Source: a bacterium (lineage in GTDB: Bacteria > UBP14 > UBA6098 > B30-G16). Taken from it: DNA of 5,405 nucleotides. Positions 1-5,405 of the stretch are shown piece after piece. The position numbers and the translations under genes are program-made. The stretch covers positions 1 to 5,405 of the forward strand of contig JAMOPH010000408.1 of NCBI GenBank assembly GCA_027064665.1. The letters are read 5' to 3'. The notes under the pieces are model-generated. The model was given only the letters and a program-made list of their open reading frames with translations, was not told the origin of the DNA and ran no database searches. How positions within the stretch are numbered: position 1 is the first letter of the stretch; the number at the start of each line of letters is the position of its first letter.

Positions 1-1181
1 AGTTTGCCTCGGCGATATTTCAACTTTTGGGGCGCGATGTCCTCTGGGGCGGGATTCTCCCCACGCCGACATCGGCATTATGCACTAAACATTTCGCCTG
101 CGCCGGCGGAGTGATAATCACCGCCTCGCACAATCCCCCGGAATGGAACGGAATAAAACTTCTCAATAGCGATGGGACATTCATTGAACATACTTTCTGG
201 CGGGAAGTTAGTGAAAATCCCTTCAGAAATAACATTAAATGGGCGAATTATCTTTCTGTGGGAAAACCAATTACCTCTGATAACTGCCCTCAAATCCACA
301 TTGAAAAAATCACCCGCAGTTCCCTTTTCTCAATTGATGCGGTGCGGAGTTCCGGGATAAGGGTCGCCTACGACGGTGTCGCCGGTGCTGGTCCGGTGAC
401 GATTATTCCGCTTTTTGAGGCGCTCGGCGTTGAATATTCCGTCATCGGCGATGTGCCTGACGGCGATTTCCCTCATCCGCCGGAGCCGGTGCCTGAAAAT
501 TTGAAAATGCTCGGCGAACTGGTCCGCAGTTCCGGGGCGGATGTCGGCTTTGCCACCGACCCCGACGCCGACCGCCTCGCCATAGTTGACGAGCACGGAA
601 ACCCGATAGGCGAGGAGTTCACCCTGGCACTGACGCTCTATTATGTCCTCTCCAGAAATCCCGGCGATGTGGTGGTGAACCTGTCCACAAGCACGATGGT
701 GGATTTTGTGGCGGACAAATTCGGTGCAAAAGTCCATCGCACGCCGGTGGGCGAATACTGGGTGGTCAAAAAGATGCTTGAGGTCGGCGCTGTCGGTGGC
801 GGCGAGGGCAACGGCGGAGTGATTGTCCCGGCGGTCCATCCCGTGCGGGATTCCGCTGTGGGGATTGCCGCAATCCTTTCCCTTATGGCTGAAACGCAAA
901 AGCCTGTCTCCGAACTGGTGCGCCTTTTCCCGAAAAAGGTGATGCTGAAAGACAAAATCCCGGCGAGGGATTTTTCGGCGATTAAGGAGAAAATCCTGTC
1001 CGCCTTCGCACCGAAGGAATCCAACCTCGCCGACGGCGTGTGGTTCGCCACCGGGGGCGGATTCGTCCACATAAGACCCTCAAACACCGAGCCCATCATA
1101 AGAATCATTGTTGAGGACGAGTCCGAACAATCGGCGCAGAGGACGATGGAGAAAATCAAGGATGTGATAGGGGCAAAATGA
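1..1181 (+). CDS. glmM: Phosphoglucosamine mutase-type phosphohexomutase, 5' end missing
   Basis: The reading frame is open from base 3 to the TGA at 1179-1181, about 392 codons, and the start lies upstream of the window. A TTG at 27 is in frame, but the residues before it already fit domain 1 of the family, so it is not the start. The protein belongs to the alpha-D-phosphohexomutase superfamily. Visible are the phosphoserine active-site loop TASHNP (serine codon 126-128), the metal-binding loop DPDADR (558-575), the sugar-binding loop GGGEGNGG (795-818) and the C-terminal phosphate-binding loop RPSNTEP (1074-1094). All four functional loops are intact. The family moves phosphate between C6 and C1 of a hexose phosphate in the cytoplasm. 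The GEGNGG loop and TASHNPPEWNG resemble GlmM of Bacteroidetes/Chlorobi and archaeal type more than classical E. coli GlmM. The overlapping GlmU-like gene supports glucosamine phosphate as substrate; phosphomannomutase activity cannot be excluded from sequence. Confidence 0.9.
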   Translation, partial: FASAIFQLLGRDVLWGGILPTPTSALCTKHFACAGGVIITASHNPPEWNGIKLLNSDGTFIEHTFWREVSENPFRNNIKWANYLSVGKPITSDNCPQIHIEKITRSSLFSIDAVRSSGIRVAYDGVAGAGPVTIIPLFEALGVEYSVIGDVPDGDFPHPPEPVPENLKMLGELVRSSGADVGFATDPDADRLAIVDEHGNPIGEEFTLALTLYYVLSRNPGDVVVNLSTSTMVDFVADKFGAKVHRTPVGEYWVVKKMLEVGAVGGGEGNGGVIVPAVHPVRDSAVGIAAILSLMAETQKPVSELVRLFPKKVMLKDKIPARDFSAIKEKILSAFAPKESNLADGVWFATGGGFVHIRPSNTEPIIRIIVEDESEQSAQRTMEKIKDVIGAK

Positions 1182-1933
1182 ACGGGCACAGGAAAAAATT
1201 TGCGGTGATTTTAGCCGCCGGCAAGGGCAAGCGGATGAAGTCGGAGATTCCCAAGGTTCTGCATCGGCTGGGTGGGAAAGCGCTGGTTGACTGGGTGATT
1301 GACGCCGTCCTGCCGCTGGAACTGGACGGGATTGTCGCCGTGGTGGGATTCAAGAAGGACGAGGTGATTTCGCACATCAGAGAAAAATACGGCGATGCGG
1401 TAAAATTTGCCCATCAACCGGAACTTTTAGGCACCGGCGATGCAGTCGCACGGGCGCTTGAGTTTTTGCCCCCCGCCGGCGATGTCTTCGTCCTGTGCGG
1501 CGATGTGCCGCTTATCCGCACACAGACCCTGCGGAAACTGTTTGAGACGCACACCACCGGGGGCAATTCCGCCACGATTCTGACCGCTCGTGTGCCGGAC
1601 CCCACGGGATACGGCAGAATTGTCCGCGCCGACGACGGCAGTGTCCTCAAAATCGTGGAGCACAAAGACGCCACTCCCGGGGAACTCGCAATTGATGAGA
1701 TAAACTCCGGGACATATGTGTTCAGAATAGAGGATTTGGCGCCGGCGCTGGGGAAAATCTCCAACGACAATGCGCAGGGAGAGTATTATCTGACCGATGT
1801 GATTGGAGTTTTCTGCGAGTCCGGCAGGCGTGTGGGCGCCGTCTCCGTGGAGGATTATCACGAGATTTTGGGGATAAACTCAAAAGAACAGTTGCATCAA
1901 CTGGAAAAATTTATAAATTCCTACCAAAATTAA
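1178..1933 (+). CDS. GlmU-like sugar-1-phosphate uridylyltransferase, single domain
   Basis: This 251-residue cytoplasmic protein matches the N-terminal pyrophosphorylase half of GlmU. It has the nucleotide-binding signature LAAGKGKRM (12-20) followed by Lys26, the uracil-contacting segment HQPELLGTGDA (79-89), the metal-binding aspartate in CGDVPL (Asp109), YGRIVR (145-150), the conserved Glu161 and Asn176 (EINSGTY), NDNAQGEYYLTD (196-207), and Asn234 near the end as the probable second metal ligand. It would join UTP to a sugar 1-phosphate, probably GlcNAc-1-P, with release of pyrophosphate. Full GlmU is about 450 residues and carries a left-handed beta-helix acetyltransferase; here the protein stops right after the first domain. 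Acetylation of GlcN-1-P would then need another enzyme. The ATG lies in an ATGA overlap with the mutase stop, with AGGGG at 1169-1173, so translational coupling is likely. UDP-GlcNAc synthesis is inferred from context; another UDP- or dTDP-sugar is possible. Confidence 0.88.
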   Translation: MNGHRKKFAVILAAGKGKRMKSEIPKVLHRLGGKALVDWVIDAVLPLELDGIVAVVGFKKDEVISHIREKYGDAVKFAHQPELLGTGDAVARALEFLPPAGDVFVLCGDVPLIRTQTLRKLFETHTTGGNSATILTARVPDPTGYGRIVRADDGSVLKIVEHKDATPGELAIDEINSGTYVFRIEDLAPALGKISNDNAQGEYYLTDVIGVFCESGRRVGAVSVEDYHEILGINSKEQLHQLEKFINSYQN

Positions 1934-1948
1934 ACCGGCGAAGGGGCT

Positions 1949-2824
1949 ATGAGCGAAGATAGAATCAAAGAGGCGTTTAAGTTGTATGCGCAGGGGAAAT
2001 TTGAGGATGCGGAGTATGAGTTCGCCAAAATTTTGGTGAAAGAGCCTGACAATCCCGATGCACTCACAGGCTTGGGGCTGATAAAGTCTCATCTGGCGGA
2101 ATATGAGCAGGCTTTGGGATACCTCGGTGAGGCTCTCAAAAGGCGCCCCAAGGTGGCAAGACTCCATTATCTTTTAGCGATTACCCTTCTCAAACTCGGC
2201 AGACTTGACGAGGCGGAAGAGTATTATCACTCCGGGATGGAGATAGACAGACACGACGAACTCGCCCGGCGCTATGAGGCTCTAAAACTTTACTCTCAGG
2301 GTCAGTATGACGAGGCGCTGAAAAAATACTCCGATTTTGTCTCGGACAATCCCGAGCAAATGTGGGATGTTTGGAACGAGTTGGGCACGCTGTATTATAT
2401 CAATCAGGAATACGAACTCGCCCGTCAGGCGTTCCAGAACGCTGTGGTGCTGGCAAAGGCGATGAATTTGAGTCTGCCGTTTGTGCATTACAATCTTGGA
2501 CTTTGCTACAACGCTATGAGCGAGTATGAATCCGCCCGGGAGCAGTTCTCAATTGCCCTTGAGATGGACTCACAACTTGCCGCTGCGTGGGCGGCTTTGG
2601 GGGTTCTGATTGCCTACGATGAGGACTACGACAGGGCGATTGAATTTGTTGACCGGGCGATAGATATAGAGCCGGAAAACCCCTCTCACTGGCTTGCTAT
2701 GGCAAAGGTCTATGAACTTTCCGGCGACAGGGGAAGCGCAGAACATTACTATCAGCAGGCATACCAACTTTTCCGTGAGATGTCCCCCGATTTTGAGATT
2801 CCCGACGGCTTTATGAACCGGTAA
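1949..2824 (+). CDS. Tetratricopeptide (TPR) repeat protein
   Basis: This 291-residue protein is built almost entirely of TPR units, approximately at residues 5-36, 38-70, 71-104, 105-138, 139-173, 178-211, 212-245 and 246-279. They show the usual pattern of small or aromatic residues (for example YAQGKFEDAE, KLGRLDEAEEYY, SQGQYDEALKKY, YDEDYDRAIEF) and prolines at unit ends (PDNPD, PENP). There is no signal peptide, membrane segment or catalytic domain, so it is probably a cytoplasmic protein-binding scaffold. It starts 15 bases after the uridylyltransferase stop, with AAGGGG at 1941-1946 lying very close to the ATG, and is probably the third gene of the same operon. TPR folds alone do not reveal a function. 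Placement beside amino-sugar nucleotide genes hints at an envelope or glycosylation link, but that is inference only. Confidence 0.88.
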   Translation: MSEDRIKEAFKLYAQGKFEDAEYEFAKILVKEPDNPDALTGLGLIKSHLAEYEQALGYLGEALKRRPKVARLHYLLAITLLKLGRLDEAEEYYHSGMEIDRHDELARRYEALKLYSQGQYDEALKKYSDFVSDNPEQMWDVWNELGTLYYINQEYELARQAFQNAVVLAKAMNLSLPFVHYNLGLCYNAMSEYESAREQFSIALEMDSQLAAAWAALGVLIAYDEDYDRAIEFVDRAIDIEPENPSHWLAMAKVYELSGDRGSAEHYYQQAYQLFREMSPDFEIPDGFMNR

Positions 2825-2889
2825 AAATTTTTCCCGCGCCGCTGGGTTGATGTTTTGCGGTGGGCGTTTGTTATCTAAAGCAGGATGAG

Positions 2890-3153
2890 TTAGATATTTT
2901 CCTCGTTCACTCTGTCAATGATTGCCACTATTGCCGTGTCGGAGACGGAGTTTTTCGTCGCCTCTGACTGTCGGGCGGCACTGCCGGACACGGTGAACAC
3001 CTCATCGCCAACGCCGGCTTGAACCGTGTCCACCGCAAGGAAATATCCCCCCTTGGAACTGGAGAGGTCTTTGAGTATCAATATCTTAAAGCCCCGGATG
3101 TCCTCAATAGCCGAGGACAGCCACAGTGTCCCCACCACTTTTGCCCTTTGCAT
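2890..3153 (-). CDS. EutN/CcmL-family microcompartment vertex protein (BMC-P)
   Basis: This 87-residue protein begins MQRAKVVGTLW and carries the family hallmarks: RGFKILIL (20-27), AVDTVQAGVGDEV (40-52), SGSAARQ (56-62) and, near the end, DTAIVAIIDRVN (72-83). Length and motif order match EutN, CcmL and related Pfam EutN_CcmL proteins, which form pentamers that cap the vertices of carboxysomes and metabolosomes. The start is decided by a strong Shine-Dalgarno sequence, GGGAGG on the minus strand (bases 3161-3166), seven bases before the ATG. It converges with the TPR gene (65 bases apart) and diverges from the secreted hydrolase gene. No hexameric shell protein (BMC-H), trimeric shell protein (BMC-T) or encapsulated enzyme is visible, so which compartment it serves, or whether it serves one, is open. 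Membership of the family is clear from sequence; the compartment role is inferred from the family. Confidence 0.9.
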   Translation of the reverse strand: MQRAKVVGTLWLSSAIEDIRGFKILILKDLSSSKGGYFLAVDTVQAGVGDEVFTVSGSAARQSEATKNSVSDTAIVAIIDRVNEENI

Positions 3154-3160
3154 TTTTCCG

Positions 3161-3166
3161 CCTCCC
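3161..3166 (-). promoter_or_regulatory. Shine-Dalgarno of the vertex-protein gene
   Basis: On the minus strand this reads GGGAGG, followed by CGGAAAA and the ATG at 3153-3151. It is a near-consensus ribosome binding site at normal spacing. It fixes the start of the small minus-strand gene and is independent evidence that the gene is translated. Confidence 0.8.
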
Positions 3167-3207
3167 GGATTAACTTAATCCACGGATGTACACAACGCAA
3201 TAAAAAT

Positions 3208-3213
3208 GGGGGG
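3208..3213 (+). promoter_or_regulatory. Ribosome binding site of the secreted hydrolase gene
   Basis: A run of six G lies five bases before the ATG at 3219 and can pair with the CCUCC of 16S rRNA only in part. It is the only candidate upstream of this start. The start is also supported by the signal peptide that begins at it. Confidence 0.5.
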
Positions 3214-3218
3214 CTGAT

Positions 3219-4799
3219 ATGAAAGTTAAACTGGCATTTTTCATTTTGACCGGGCTGATGATTGCCGTTTATGCGCAGGATTCCCTGTGGGCGGTCTGGG
3301 ACACAAGTTATCTTTTTGACCCCACAAATCTGGATGTGGAGACCCTGTGGGTTGGCGACACCGGAATTTCCGGGGTTGAATTTACCATAGGGGAGATAAG
3401 GTTCACCTCCCGGGATTTTGACGACGAGCCCATAAGGATTCAGGCGTATTTTGCCGACCGGGGCGGAGCCCGCGAGCCGGCGGTTGTCGTGGGGCACGGT
3501 TTGGGCGGGCACGGAAGTGTTGAGCACGCACTGTCTGTTGCCGTGCTTACCTCCGGGCTTGGGATATCCATCAGTGCGCCCGGCGACGGAGACAGTGAGG
3601 GACACGGACCCGACCCCGAAAACTGGGTCAGCACAATCCCCAATCCTGCAAACACCTGGCTTTGCCGCTATGTTCAGGCTGCGGTGCGGGCGATGACCTA
3701 TGCGCTTTCGCTTCCGCAGGTGGATTCCGCCTGGGTGGGGTATATTGGTGCCTCCGCCGGCGGTCTGATGACATTTTTAGCCTCCGCCATAGACCGCAGG
3801 TGTTCTTTTGCCTTCCCGATTTTCGCCTGCGGAGAGTGGGAACGGGCTGTGGAATGCGAAAATTCCTGGATTGCCGTCTTCTTCGGCGATTCCATCTCCC
3901 CCGACGATGAAAGAATTGTGCGTTTGAGAAATTATTTTGACCCGGCGGCATATTATCACTGGCACGATGTTCCCACATTCCTCAGCATCGGTGCGCAGGA
4001 TGAGTTCTTCCCGATTTATTCTCTCACCGAGTTCTGGGCGAATTACGACCATTTCCTCGCCCGCCTTCAGGTGGCGGCTAATATGGACCATATGACCTAT
4101 TTCGGTCCCGACTCGGAATATTCTGGAAGATACGATTCCTTTGACAATTCCAGCCATTACTTTGAGATTCACACCACCACGATGACCTCTTTCTGGCTCG
4201 CCCTCAAAAACGGCTGGGACATTCCGAGGATGCCCATCGCCGAGGCGGAATACTCCGACGGCACGCTTCACATAACCGCTCAGATTGACGAATTTTTTGC
4301 GTTGGGCACCGTTAAGGTTTGGGTTTCCGTGGACACAGGCTGGACTTTTCAGGACTATTCTATGTCTCCCTCGCTGACCGGTGAGTTCACCGCTGATGTC
4401 CCTCTTCCTGCGGGATTTGACCTGTCAAACACTATATTTTTCGTTGAGGCGAACGCCGCCGGCTTTGATTTCACATCAAATCCCTATGTGCCAATACCTG
4501 TGAAAGTTCGTCCGTCGCCGCACGAGGACGCTGTTGAGGAATCCCATCTGCCCCCGGCGGTTGAGGTGCGCATAAGCCCCAATCCCTTCAACGGCGCCTG
4601 CAGTATAACTCTTCCCGGGGATGGACGGACACATCTGGTGGAGATTTTTGACCTCGGCGGCAGACTTGTTCGCCAGTGGGCGGCGGCACATCGGGTCGTG
4701 TGGGATGGAACGGATATGACCGGCAAAAACTGCCCCTCGGGGACATATTTCGTTGTGGTGGACAGACTTAGAAGGATTCCCGTTGCACTGGTTAGGTGA
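3219..4799 (+). CDS. Secreted alpha/beta hydrolase with C-terminal sorting domain
   Basis: This 526-residue protein starts with a signal peptide: MKVK, a hydrophobic stretch to about residue 17, and a likely cut after VYA (19). An alpha/beta-hydrolase domain spans roughly residues 50-330. It shows the oxyanion-side motif GHGLGGHG (92-99), nucleophile Ser179 in GASAGG, probable acid Asp261 in GAQDEFFP, and probable base His291 in MDHMTYF. A beta-rich region follows (about 335-435), then a linker, then a domain of about 75 residues. That last domain contains SPNPFN (453-458), IFDLGGRLVR and SGTYFVVV and ends VALVR, the pattern of Por-secretion/type IX-type sorting or FlgD-like Ig domains. The protein is therefore probably exported and either surface-attached or released. 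The substrate is unknown; esterases, acetyl xylan esterase-like enzymes and S9-type peptidases share this fold. It is divergent from the vertex-protein gene and is followed by the NrdR-box region. Confidence 0.85.
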   Translation: MKVKLAFFILTGLMIAVYAQDSLWAVWDTSYLFDPTNLDVETLWVGDTGISGVEFTIGEIRFTSRDFDDEPIRIQAYFADRGGAREPAVVVGHGLGGHGSVEHALSVAVLTSGLGISISAPGDGDSEGHGPDPENWVSTIPNPANTWLCRYVQAAVRAMTYALSLPQVDSAWVGYIGASAGGLMTFLASAIDRRCSFAFPIFACGEWERAVECENSWIAVFFGDSISPDDERIVRLRNYFDPAAYYHWHDVPTFLSIGAQDEFFPIYSLTEFWANYDHFLARLQVAANMDHMTYFGPDSEYSGRYDSFDNSSHYFEIHTTTMTSFWLALKNGWDIPRMPIAEAEYSDGTLHITAQIDEFFALGTVKVWVSVDTGWTFQDYSMSPSLTGEFTADVPLPAGFDLSNTIFFVEANAAGFDFTSNPYVPIPVKVRPSPHEDAVEESHLPPAVEVRISPNPFNGACSITLPGDGRTHLVEIFDLGGRLVRQWAAAHRVVWDGTDMTGKNCPSGTYFVVVDRLRRIPVALVR

Positions 4800-4820
4800 G
4801 TTGGTGCTCATTCCGTTGAA

Positions 4821-4836
4821 ACTCAATAAATTGTGT
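4821..4836. promoter_or_regulatory. NrdR box 1 (distal)
   Basis: The 16 bases ACTCAATAAATTGTGT match the NrdR-box consensus ACACWATATATWGTGT at 14 of 16 positions and form an imperfect palindrome. The box starts 21 bases after the hydrolase stop codon and upstream of the ribonucleotide reductase gene. NrdR is the dNTP/ATP-sensing repressor of bacterial ribonucleotide reductase genes and typically binds two such boxes; the second lies 32 bases downstream. Confidence 0.82.
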
Positions 4837-4852
4837 TCTACCCAACAAAAAA

Positions 4853-4868
4853 CCACAAGATATTGTGG
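4853..4868. promoter_or_regulatory. NrdR box 2 (proximal)
   Basis: The 16 bases CCACAAGATATTGTGG match ACACWATATATWGTGT at 13 of 16 positions. They start exactly 32 bases after the start of box 1, leaving 16 bases between the boxes. That is about three helical turns, so both face the same side of DNA, the arrangement typical of NrdR operators. The flanking A6 and T5 runs also let the RNA fold into a terminator-like hairpin, which is an alternative reading of this site alone. Confidence 0.8.
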
Positions 4869-4879
4869 ATTTTTCCTTG

Positions 4880-4910
4880 ACAATCCCCATCATCGGGGAT
4901 TGTTTTTATT
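4880..4910 (+). terminator. Intrinsic terminator hairpin
   Basis: A perfect nine-pair stem, ACAATCCCC (4880-4888) with GGGGATTGT (4895-4903), closes a six-base ATCATC loop and is followed by TTTTATT. This is a textbook Rho-independent terminator. It would end the hydrolase transcript about 80-105 bases after its stop codon. However, it also lies between the NrdR boxes and the reductase start, so any promoter at the boxes must transcribe through it. Confidence 0.75.
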
Positions 4911-4930
4911 GCCGGATGCAGTTTAATTCC

Positions 4931-4936
4931 GGAGGG
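4931..4936 (+). promoter_or_regulatory. Shine-Dalgarno of the reductase gene
   Basis: GGAGGG lies four bases before the ATG at 4941 and fixes that start. Its first two G could pair within a small hairpin (CCGGA at 4912-4916 with TCCGG at 4928-4932), which would partly cover the site. Confidence 0.75.
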
Positions 4937-4940
4937 AACT

Positions 4941-5405
4941 ATGGGTGAAAATAAAAGTTTGGATGTGGCGTCCGGCGGCAACATTGACATAGATAAGTTG
5001 CCCCCTGTGTTCTCCAAAAAAATTGAACTCACCCCGTCGGCGAGGGTGGTTCTGGAAAAGCGCTATCTTTGGAAGGATGCCGAGGGGAACATTCTTGAGA
5101 CTCCCGAGGGTATGCTCAGGCGGGTGGCGTTTGCCGTCGCCGAGGCGGAGAAAAACTACGACCCCGATGCCGATGTGGTTGAGGTGGCGGCGCAGTTTTA
5201 CGATATGATGGTTGAGCGCGATTTTATGCCTAATTCCCCAACTTTGATGAACGCCGGCGGTCCCATCGGGCAACTTTCGGCGTGCTTTGTGCTGCCGATT
5301 GAGGACTCTATGGAGTCCATATTTGAGACTCTCAAGCACACCGCACTGATTCACAAATCCGGCGGGGGAACGGGATTTTCGTTCTCGCGCCTGCGCCCCA
5401 AAAAC
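4941..5405 (+). CDS. nrdJ: Class II (B12-dependent) ribonucleotide reductase, 3' end missing
   Basis: The frame is open from the ATG to the last base, giving 155 residues of a protein that normally has 600 or more. After about 30 weakly conserved residues it shows LTPSARVVLEKRY and LETPEGMLRRVA, then the reductase hallmarks FMPNSPTLMNAG, GQLSACFVLPIEDSMESIF, LIHKSGGGTGFSFSRLRPKN. Cys115 in LSACF corresponds to the N-terminal redox-active cysteine of the active site. The wording of these motifs is characteristic of NrdJ, the adenosylcobalamin-dependent enzyme that reduces ribonucleotides to deoxyribonucleotides in the cytoplasm. No N-terminal ATP-cone domain is present, since only about 30 residues precede the conserved core. 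The cobalamin-binding and C-terminal parts lie outside the window, so class II rather than class I rests on motif similarity. Two NrdR boxes upstream agree with the assignment. Confidence 0.9.
   Translation, partial: MGENKSLDVASGGNIDIDKLPPVFSKKIELTPSARVVLEKRYLWKDAEGNILETPEGMLRRVAFAVAEAEKNYDPDADVVEVAAQFYDMMVERDFMPNSPTLMNAGGPIGQLSACFVLPIEDSMESIFETLKHTALIHKSGGGTGFSFSRLRPKN

Noticed and set aside
27..29. TTG codon as the start of the phosphohexomutase
   Set aside because: The frame stays open to the window edge, and the eight codons before it (FASAIFQL) fit the helix that precedes the PTPT segment in this family, so the gene is cut by the window and does not start here.
330..1189. Long minus-strand open frames at 330-1070 and 641-1189
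   Set aside because: They lie opposite the phosphohexomutase, whose catalytic loops are all intact. Their translations show no recognisable domain, being rich in His, Arg, Ser and Thr as expected of antisense shadow frames.
1414..1861. Minus-strand open frames opposite the uridylyltransferase
   Set aside because: No family motif and full overlap with a well-supported gene; antisense shadows.
2823..2865. Possible bidirectional terminator between the convergent TPR and vertex genes
   Set aside because: CGCCGC (2837-2842) and GCGGTG (2857-2862) can pair with a wobble, and AAAAATTTTT lies at 2823-2832. The loop is 14 bases, there is no T run directly after the stem on the plus strand, and on the minus strand the wobble becomes a mismatch. 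Too weak to call.
3154..3218. Promoters in the divergent 65-base gap
   Set aside because: At least one promoter is expected here, but only hexamers with poor matches were found in either direction (for example TTGCGT with TAAGTT on the minus strand), so none is assigned.
3019..3222. Plus-strand 67-codon open frame
   Set aside because: It is antisense to the EutN/CcmL gene, whose motifs and Shine-Dalgarno are convincing, and it has no plausible ribosome binding site or domain.
3777..4271. Minus-strand 164-codon open frame
   Set aside because: It overlaps the hydrolase coding region, including the segment holding Asp261 and His291, and has no recognisable domain.
4877..4882. Perfect TTGACA as the -35 of an nrd promoter
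   Set aside because: No acceptable -10 lies 16-18 bases downstream (TTGTTT at 17), and the site overlaps the terminator stem; the best TATAAT-like hexamer (TTTATT) is 22 bases away.
4923..5354. Minus-strand 143-codon open frame
   Set aside because: It is antisense to the reductase gene, whose conserved motifs are unmistakable.

Overview
The window reads as an ordinary, gene-dense bacterial chromosome fragment of roughly balanced to mildly GC-rich composition, with six protein-coding genes, two of them cut by the window edges. A secreted protein carrying a Por/type IX-secretion-like C-terminal sorting domain (motif SPNPFN near residue 453) and a GlmM of the GGEGNGG type suggest a member of the FCB group (Fibrobacteres-Chlorobi-Bacteroidetes and related candidate phyla such as WOR-3, TA06 or Cloacimonetes). 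This placement is inferred from protein style only. No rRNA, tRNA, insertion sequence, CRISPR array or phage gene was seen.

Left part (1-2824, + strand): a tight run of three genes. First is the 3' part of a phosphohexomutase, probably phosphoglucosamine mutase. It overlaps by 4 bases (ATGA) a GlmU-like nucleotidyltransferase that has only the uridylyltransferase domain. After 15 bases comes a cytoplasmic protein made almost wholly of about eight TPR units. The first two genes would take glucosamine-6-phosphate (or a related hexose phosphate) through the 1-phosphate to a UDP-sugar for cell envelope synthesis; the TPR protein's role is unknown.

Middle (2825-3218): this apparently empty stretch holds a real small gene on the minus strand (2890-3153). 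It is an 87-residue EutN/CcmL-family protein, the pentameric vertex protein of bacterial microcompartments, with a strong Shine-Dalgarno sequence. No other shell protein or microcompartment enzyme is visible, so it is a solitary vertex gene within this window.

Right part (3219-5405, + strand): divergent from the vertex gene is a secreted alpha/beta hydrolase with an N-terminal signal peptide, a Ser-Asp-His triad and a C-terminal sorting domain. A 141-base intergenic region follows, holding two 16-base NrdR boxes exactly 32 bases apart, a strong intrinsic-terminator hairpin and a good Shine-Dalgarno sequence. It leads into the 5' end of a ribonucleotide reductase of the class II (B12-dependent, NrdJ) type, which runs off the window. 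The boxes indicate dNTP-responsive NrdR control of this reductase. The position of the terminator between the boxes and the start codon raises the possibility of a second, attenuation-like layer, although it may simply terminate the hydrolase transcript.
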